Shown here piece by piece: positions 57,761-64,000 of a stretch of DNA of 64,000 bases. The stretch is taken from positions 7,502,001 through 7,566,000 of the forward strand of contig NC_088798.1 in assembly GCF_011386835.1 (NCBI RefSeq). Direction: 5' to 3'. The notes below the pieces were generated by a model. The model was not told where the DNA came from and ran no database searches. It was given only the letters and a program-made list of their open reading frames with translations. Made by a program: the position numbers and the translations under genes. Every line of letters begins with the position of its first letter. Position 1 is the stretch's first letter. This stretch comes from Chrysemys picta bellii. Lineage: Eukaryota > Chordata > Testudines > Emydidae.

Positions 57761-57879
57761 TGAAACTGCCGCTGACTTATGACTCTAAGCACTTCTAGCT
57801 TTGTAGCAGTTTTCAACAGGTCTCACCATTGTAGTATCTAATGCCATGTACAAGAATAAATATGTCACAAGTACCTGCT

Positions 57880-58639
57880 TGTAGCGAGGCGGTCTGGTTC
57901 CCTGCCACCCCGGAGAGGGACAAACCTCTCTGGACACCAAAGTGGGTGGAGCCAGCGAATCCTGCGCCCACCCCTCAGAGGTCAGGGTGCAGGACAGGAA
58001 GTATAAAAGCCCGACCCCAGAGCTCACTTGGAACACAGCCACCAGAGAGCCCAGACGCCTGTGGCGTAGCTCCCAGTTGGGAGACCACGGCAATCGGCGG
58101 CCGACCCGAGGACTGGCCCGACCAGCCAATGCCTGATGCTAGCCTGAGCTAGCTGCCAAGCCAACCGTGTGCCAGTTATCCCGAGGAACCCATGGTGTGT
58201 GACCCCTTGGAGGACGCCATCTGGACCCAGGTACCTCTAGAGGGGGAGGTAGGAAGTAGCCCAGGGGCAGCCAACCCTAGTCTGGCTGCAACACTGCCAG
58301 AGCCAATGTCAGTGTGTTGTGGCCAGGATCCCCACTGACACAGCAGCGGGTCTTCTGCTGCGGCTAGGGCCCCAGGCTGGGACGCAGTGGAGTGGGTGGG
58401 CCTGCGTCCCCCCACCACCCACCTCGCAGGTGGCCGTCTCCCCCTCTCCCAGGCCGCTCGGAGCCAGGAGCCTGGGATTTCCTGTTCAACTGTTTGCTCA
58501 GCCCCTGCCTGGGGACCTGAGCCACCAACTGTTTGCCCCACAGCCAGGCTAGTTCCCCGACACACCTGACCAAAGTAGCGAGGTGGTCTGGTTCCCCGCT
58601 GCCCCGGAGAGGGATGAGCCCTGGCCGAACCGCCCTACA
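57880..58639 (+). repeat. 5' LTR of the gypsy-type element
   Basis: 760 bp, TGTAG...CTACA. From 58261 on it matches the 3' copy at 59886-60491 (for example 'agccaatgtcagtgtgttgt', 'ggagccaggagcctggg'). The first ~380 bp, with the TATA box, have no counterpart in the 3' copy. The motif 'gtagcgagg-ggtctggttcc' occurs both at its start (57881) and near its end (58576). Confidence 0.8.
58002..58009 (+). promoter_or_regulatory. LTR TATA box
   Basis: TATAAAAG about 120 bp into the 5' LTR. It marks the likely start of U3-driven transcription. It is absent from the 3' LTR remnant. Confidence 0.6.
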
Positions 58640-58641
58640 CG

Positions 58642-58658
58642 TGGTGGAGAATGTGGGC
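58642..58658 (+). other. Putative primer binding site
   Basis: TGGTGGAGAATGTGGGC starts two bases after the 5' LTR, where reverse transcription primes in LTR retrotransposons. It starts with the usual TGG. The matching tRNA is not assigned. Confidence 0.45.
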
Positions 58659-58714
58659 AGCGATCCCCCGATCCCTGTGAGAAGGGATCTGCGGAGGAGC
58701 GGGCCCAAGCAACC

Positions 58715-58970
58715 ATGGATATGGATAAGCTTATTAAGTTCTTAGCCAAAAGCCAACAACAGGAGCAGGCCGCCCAGCTCCAGCAGCAGCAGCAGCTGGT
58801 CCAGCAGCTCGGGACCCAACAGCAACAGCTGCTTTTGGAGCTGGGACGCCAGAACCGGGACCACCAGCAGCAATGCCTGCAGCAGTTGGTGACCTTGCTG
58901 CCCCATCCTGTGGAGCCCCAGCCTGCGGGGGCCACTGGACAACCCAGCCTAGCCCCTCTATGGGACCCCA
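58715..58970 (+). pseudogene. Gag N-terminal remnant, Gln-rich coiled coil
   Basis: From the ATG at 58715 the frame reads MDMDKLIKFLAKSQQQEQ and continues as a glutamine- and leucine-rich stretch of about 60 residues, then PHPVEPQPAG. Such Gln-rich coiled coils are common at the start of gypsy Gag proteins and help assembly. The capsid and zinc-knuckle regions are missing: the sequence passes into RT, in another frame, near 58975. The frame stays open to 59101, but beyond about 58975 it only shadows the RT frame. Confidence 0.75.
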
Positions 58971-58976
58971 GCCATG

Positions 58977-59885
58977 TTCCAACGGCTGATGGACTGTGTC
59001 CTCCAACCCCATTGAGACTATGCGGCTGCCTACCTGGACGACGTGGTCATCTACAGCTGTCACTGGGAGGATCATTTGGTACAGGTAGCTGCAGTCCTTA
59101 GATCCCTGCGGGCAGCCGGATTGACAACCCACCCAAAAAAGTGCCGCATTGGATGTCAAGAGACTATTTATCTGGACTACACCATAGAGAACGGACAAGT
59201 GAAGCCCCTCGTGGGGAAGGTCCAGGCCCTGGCGGCCTGCCCGCCTCCCAGCACAATGCGTCAGGTGCGACAGTTCTTGGGGCTCGCCACCTATTATCGG
59301 CGTTTCATTCCCCATTTTGCGTCTGTTGCCGCCCCTTTGACCGGCCTTTTAACCAAGGACAGCCCTCGACGTGTGGTTTGGACCCAGGAATGCGAACACG
59401 CCTTTCAGGAACTCAAAACGAGTCTCTGCCGGGAACCGGTCCTCTACAGCCCAAATTTCAACCGGGACTTCATCCTCTAAACTGATGCCTTGGAGGTAGG
59501 ACTGGGCGCCGTCCTGTCCCCAGAGATAGATGGGGAAGACCATCCGGTCTTATATATCAGCCAGAAATTGTTTCCGCGGGAGAAGAACTATGCAGTGGTG
59601 GAGAAGGAGGCCCTTGCAGTGAAATGGGCTTGTGATGCCCTACGTTACTACCTCCTTGGAGCCCCGTTGACCTTATTCACCGACCACACCCCGCTTCAGT
59701 GGCAGAACAAAATGAAAGACAATAATATGAGAACACTGCGTTGGTACCTGGCGTTACAGCCCTATGCCTTTACAGTTTGCGATAGGGCAGGCAAGGACCA
59801 CGCTAATGCTGACTTCCTGTTCCACCTGGGAGGTATGGAAGAGTCTGGCCCTGACAAACGCCTAAATATCGGTCTGGTCACCCTA
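58977..59885 (+). pseudogene. Pol remnant: RT palm end, connection and RNase H
   Basis: In the frame starting 58977 it reads FQRLMDCVLQPH, then a TGA stop (59013-59015), then AAYLDDVVIYS with the catalytic YLDD at 59031-59042. The RT thumb/connection follows with 'QVRQFLGLATYYRRFIPHFA' and 'APLTGLLTKDSP'. A second stop, TAA, is at 59478-59480, just before the RNase H start 'TDALEVGLGAVLSPE'. Later RNase H parts include 'NYAVVEKEALAVKWACDAL' and 'FTDHTPLQW'. Protease, the first RT half and integrase are absent. Both stops are in the same frame and there is no frameshift between them, so the decay is by point mutation after the deletion. Confidence 0.9.
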
Positions 59886-60491
59886 CCGGGGGCAGCCGAT
59901 CCTAGTCTGGCTGCAGTACTGCCAGAGCCAATGTCAGTGTGTTGTGGCCAGGATCCCCACTGACACAGCAGCGGGTCTTCTGCCGCGGCTAGGGCCCCGG
60001 GCTGGGACACAGTGGAGTGCGTCGGCCTGTGTCCCCCCTGCCACCCACCTCGCGGGTGGCCGTCTCCCCCTCTCCCAGCCACTCGGAGCCAGGAGCCTGG
60101 GGTTTGCTGTTCAACCTGTTTGCTCAGCCCCTGCCTGAGGGCCTGAGCTACTGCCTGTTTATATTGAACCTGTTTGCTCAGCCCCTGCCTGAGGGCTTGA
60201 GCCACTGATTGTTTGTTGCCCTGCCCTGATCCAGGACCTGGACCTGCTAATATTGAACTGTTTGCTCAGCCCCTGCCTGAGAGCCTGAGCCACTGATTGT
60301 TGCCCCGCCCTGATCCAGGGCCTGGACCTGCTAATATTGAACTGTTTGCTCAGCCCCTGCCTGAGGGCCTGAACTACTGACTGTTTGCCCCGCAGCCAGG
60401 CTAGTTCCCCAACACACCTGACCAAAGTAGCGAGGCGGTCTGGTTCCCCGCCACCCCGAAGAGGGACGAGCCCCGGCCGAACCGGCCTACA
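59886..60491 (+). repeat. 3' LTR remnant of the gypsy-type element
   Basis: It corresponds to 58261-58639 of the 5' LTR but is about 227 bp longer because of a tandem expansion (60109-60390). It ends CTACA before the target duplication. The U3 third with the TATA box is missing at the fusion to pol. Confidence 0.85.
60109..60390 (+). repeat. Tandem repeat within the 3' LTR, four units
   Basis: Units begin near 60109, 60164, 60253 and 60337 with 'tgtttgctcagcccctgcct'. The two central intervals are 89 and 84 bp and share 'gatccagg-cctggacctgct'. The 5' LTR has one unit (58487-58530). Confidence 0.9.
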
Positions 60492-60499
60492 CTGCTAAC

Positions 60500-61620
60500 T
60501 ATGAAGGTCAGCAACTCTGAGACTTTACAGTCAACCATTTAATTAAACCCTCAATTGATTTCATCAGGTTAAATCCAATAATACTTAGTTCTCATTGGCC
60601 TCAGCGCTGACCTCGCCACGACGCCTCTCCATCTGCAGCACCAGGCAGAACAAATATTTGAGTGAAATGAATAGCTGGTGTGATTCCAAAAGACTTACAC
60701 CAGCGATGAATTTGGCCACTTATGGACCCACATAATGACCAGTACAGCCATAAACCCCTGTTCGAAGGAGGCCCTGGAAACAGCGCCAAGCTATAAGCAC
60801 CCGATTAGCCTCATTGAAGCCAAAGAGCTGCAAATAACTTAATCAATGGAGTTATAGATTAAAAACAATAAAGAAACAAATATGAAGCCATTTTAGTTGC
60901 TAAGGTTGGAGGTGAAAAAGAGACTGTGGGGTGAAATCCTATCTCCATTGCAGCCAGTGACCAAACTCCTATTGACTTCAGTGGGGTTACAACTTGGCCT
61001 CGTACCTCTGGGCCAGAAACAAACAGAGTTTCTGCTACGGCAGCAGACAGGGGCTGTATTTTTTCATTCCACTCAGATTTTCCTTGAATTGCTGCAGAAC
61101 TTTTCACAGTTATAAATATTTTCGCTCGCACCAGCTAAAGGCATCACCCCAGTTTTGCTGCACAATGAACCAAGCAGCCAGACTTTTCAGATCCTTTCAA
61201 TTATGAATGCGGGTGGGCGGGTTGGGGATGATTTAAGGCTGCCCGGAGATGACACTGACATGAACCTCGACCGCAATTCTTCCTAGACGGATTCAGTCCT
61301 TTTAGCAGATTTCCTTCCTTGCTGATTTCAACACCAAACTAAGGGAGACCTTTTTATGGCAAAAATAAACTGGGAGCAACAACACAAGAAAAAAAATGAA
61401 TAAGGAGAGGAATTAGCAGCCCTGAAGGTAATAGTGAAATGCCACTGAAACCAGCAACTGGTTGCAAGAGATAAGCATGACTGGAGTTTTGGAGTCTGAG
61501 CGAGGGTTTGTGATTGTGCTTACCACAGAGATTCAAAGATGCTGCATGTCTTTGCTCAATGCTGAAAATACCTAGTTTGGACTTTAATCCCAAAGTGTGC
61601 TCTGGAGCAATATTGGAATA
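60500..61620. other. Unannotated interval
   Basis: Contains one 'cctattgacttcagtggg' hairpin-family core at 60968-60985. No gene seen. Confidence 0.4.
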
Positions 61621-61623
61621 ATG

Positions 61624-62145
61624 TATAGAGGCTAGCACTTTTCAGCTTGGAAAAGAGGAGACTAAGGGGGGATACGATAGAGGTATATAAAATCATGAGT
61701 GAGGTGGAGAAAGTAGATAAGGAAAAGTTATTTATTTATTCCCATAATGCAAGAACTAGGGGCCACCAAATGAAATTAATGGGCAGCAGGTTTAAAACAA
61801 ACACAGGGAAGTTTTTCTTCACACAGCGCATAGTCAACTTGTGGAACTCCTTGCCTGAGGAGGTTGTGAAGGCTAGGACTATAACAGCGTTTAAAAGGGA
61901 ACTGGATAAATTCATGGAGGTTAAGTCCATTAATGGCTATTAGCCAGGATGGGTAAGGAATGGTGTCCCTAGCCTCTGTTTGTCAGAGGGTGGAGATGGA
62001 TGGCAGGAGAGAGATCACTTGATCATTACCTGTTAGGTTCACTTCCTCTGGGGCACCTGGCATTGGCCGCTGTCGGTAGACAGGATACTGGGCTAGATGG
62101 ACCTTTGGTCTGACCCAGTACGGCTGTTCTTATGTTCTTAAGTAA
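61624..62145 (+). pseudogene. CR1 LINE 3' end, ORF2 C-terminal frame open
   Basis: The frame 61647-61943 gives 98 residues of the ORF2 C-terminus, ending 'LDKFMEVKSINGY'. They align well with 45963-46259: both have RTRG(R/H)Q, (F)FFTQ(H/R)IVNLWNS and (K/R)TIT. The 3' UTR shows 'gtcccta', 'tctggggcacctggcattgg' and ends 'cttatgttctta'. No upstream ORF2 remains. Confidence 0.95.
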
Positions 62146-62149
62146 TTTA

Positions 62150-64000
62150 CTGGGGAATGATGAAAGCGTATGTGTAATGCCCATAAAACAATTATACACC
62201 AGTGCAGCGTTGGCTACTTTAAAATAACACATGCTTTTCAGAGAAAAGTTTTAATAGGCTAGTGTCATAGATTAATTATGCAGTGATCAGCTTCCAATTC
62301 TAATAGTCTTAGGCAGGTGTGGAATTCTCTTAAACTGCTTTTATGTTTGCCATGAGGTTTTCATTCATGCTGTTGGGATTTTGGCTTCTAGAAACTATAC
62401 CGAAAATTAAAGAGACTTCTCCTCTGACCCTGCCAAAATTTGGAAGCGTTTCAATCTTGGATTTCAGACTGGCCTGTTAAGTGCCCGCCTGGATCTGAAC
62501 ACACCGATGTGCACCCGCATGTCGGAGCTCAGAATTTGGCCTTGTGTGTTTCAGTGTCCGATTGACAGGTGGTGTAAACTGACCATTTCTGTCCCCAGAA
62601 CAGGTCCGGCATGAGCAGTGCCAGCTTCCCCCACACCAGCCTGATAATCCATGGTGAGGAATGAGGGTCCTCCAGGATGGCAACGTAGACAGCATCTACA
62701 TCACTTCCCAAGGTTTGAATTCCTGAGCTGCACTCTCTGATCTACGACCCCAGCGCCCCCAAGCCCTCCTCACCAGTCACCCTGTCTGTGCTGAAAAAAT
62801 GTCTCCCCCACATAAATCACAGTAGCTCAAATCCTAGTGCTGGCAATTGCGCCTTTCCACTCCGAATTGGGAGACTCCATTGTGTGCTTCTGCTTCATGG
62901 GGTCCAGCCTTGCGTCATTTGCCCAATACCATTTTAACCCGCTACACTGATTCCTGGGGCTGCAGAACACTGTGTGGAGGAGAGAGAAAGCATTATGACT
63001 GACAGAAAAAACCCAAGCCCCACAGGTGATGGAAATGCAACATCTAATACAAAGCGGAGGTGGGGGGGGAAGCCAGCAATGGTGCATTATGGGATAGACT
63101 GTAACAGATGAGCCGGACCTGAGCCTCTGAGAGTTTGCATTAATATCCCTGCATTCACCCCCCAGGGTTTCTATCCCAAGAACTATCCACACTGCTTCTC
63201 CCAGGACATCTGCACTTCACTTAGCACCTGAAGCATGTCTGGCTTTTTCAGCAGGTAATAAACCCCGGAATGGCGTTCGGCAGGCTGCTTCAGAGAAGCA
63301 CATTTCTCTAAATACCCATCCCAGACAGTCCTTCCCCCAGCAACTGGTGGTGCCTGGTTTATATTAAACTACTGCAGACCTGGCATTGCAGAAGGGCCAG
63401 GGAAAGGCCGGGAGCTGACGTTTTTGCAAGTTGCCTAAAGGACAAATTCAAGTTAAGTTTGAGTTAATGTGTCGAGAGATCGGGCCAAATTCTCAGGATG
63501 GAGTGGGACGGTGATTGCATCTCCTGAGCTGGGGCTTCCCACAGCACAAGGAAATCTTCGGTGGGTATGCAGCCAGTGTAGCTAGATCCTACTCCCTACA
63601 GCTTCCAATGTATGGGGGTTGGGATGGGGAGGAGGAAGTGTTCCCCGAGTTCACTGAACCCTGACAATGCCCCTTTCTCTTGGGGGCCATATAGTATTGC
63701 TTAAAGCCATTCCCAAGATCAGGGATCCACAACCCGCTTTTACCTCCTTTTCTGTGCCCAGCAAAAACTGCCAGCAGGTAGCATTTGCACTGCCATGCTA
63801 GCTGGAGCCACAGATCTGCTTGTAGAAGAAGAAAGTGTTTATTACATAAAACAGCCACTAGCAACAGACAAACTAACAGGCTACCACAGAGATTGAGTTC
63901 CTGCTTTGTCTCCTTTGTTCACCAGGGAATACACCTTTCGATGGCACACAGTGACATCTAGTGGCAGAATCATATATTGCAAATAAGTATATCATTACAA
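62150..64000. other. Unannotated interval
   Basis: No exon or bounded repeat recognised to the window end. Short minus-strand frames lack domain signatures. Confidence 0.4.

Larger units (their letters stand above)
57880..60491 (+). mobile_element. Internally deleted Ty3/gypsy-type LTR retrotransposon
   Basis: The element is bounded by TGTAG (57880) and CTACA (ending 60491) and by a perfect 5 bp target duplication CTGCT (57875-57879 and 60492-60496), which fixes both outer ends of one insertion. Order: 5' LTR, primer-site region, gag remnant, RT-RNase H remnant, 3' LTR remnant. Most of gag, protease, the first RT blocks and all of integrase are missing. The RNase H part joins directly into the middle of the LTR. 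Both coding parts are dead. The remaining element could move only if helped, and lacking a promoter-bearing 3' LTR it could not regenerate normally. Confidence 0.9.

Noticed and set aside
58549..58935. Cys/Trp-rich minus-strand frame
   Set aside because: Antisense of the CAG-rich gag coiled coil; not a cysteine-rich peptide gene.
58734..59315. 193-codon minus-strand frame
   Set aside because: It is the antisense shadow of the gypsy gag and pol remnants; the Gln-rich run reads as Ala/Leu on the other strand.

Overview
The window looks like a gene-poor, repeat-rich stretch of a vertebrate nuclear genome, most probably a turtle. This assignment rests on the kinds of repeats recognised by eye: many CR1 LINE fragments, tRNA-derived SINEs whose 3' ends match the CR1 tail, old MIR/L2-type repeats, hAT and mariner-like palindromic MITEs, ERV-type LTRs and a Ty3/gypsy element. 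No host protein-coding exon, rRNA or tRNA gene could be supported. Almost all open frames are short chance frames or frames inside transposons.

Layout. 1-12 kb: two related ~600 bp repeat units begin here (the other copy is at 22.7-23.3 kb), with a TAATTA-rich palindrome, CR1 tails, half of a hAT palindrome, and a MITE nested inside a MIR/L2-type repeat. 12-20 kb: an LTR-like block, CR1, a hAT MITE, a mariner/Tigger-like MITE and a tRNA-type SINE. 21-33 kb: a broken LINE reverse-transcriptase end with a terminal zinc knuckle, a second SINE, tandem MIRs, a solo LTR, and a CR1 with recognisable RT motifs that meets another CR1 tail to tail. 34-50 kb: a full-length palindromic hAT element, a GC-rich repeat block, more MITEs, ERV LTRs, CR1s, and two hAT MITEs with 8 bp target duplications. 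50-57 kb: mostly unrecognised sequence, then a two-level nested insertion at 54.4-54.9 kb.

57.9-60.5 kb: a Ty3/gypsy-type insertion with TGTAG...CTACA ends and a perfect 5 bp target duplication. It has lost most of gag, protease, the RT amino half and all of integrase. Its pol relic carries two in-frame stops, and its 3' LTR lacks the promoter third but carries a tandem expansion. 60.5-64 kb: one CR1 end and otherwise unrecognised DNA.

The most interesting items are the nested insertion at 54.4-54.9 kb, whose outer element carries a hammerhead-ribozyme-like core and is bounded by a 13 bp duplication; the internally deleted gypsy element; the series of hAT/MITE palindromes with readable target duplications; and several repeat-free, TAATTA/FOX-site-bearing islands that may be conserved non-coding elements. 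Family names are assigned from recognition, not from a database search.
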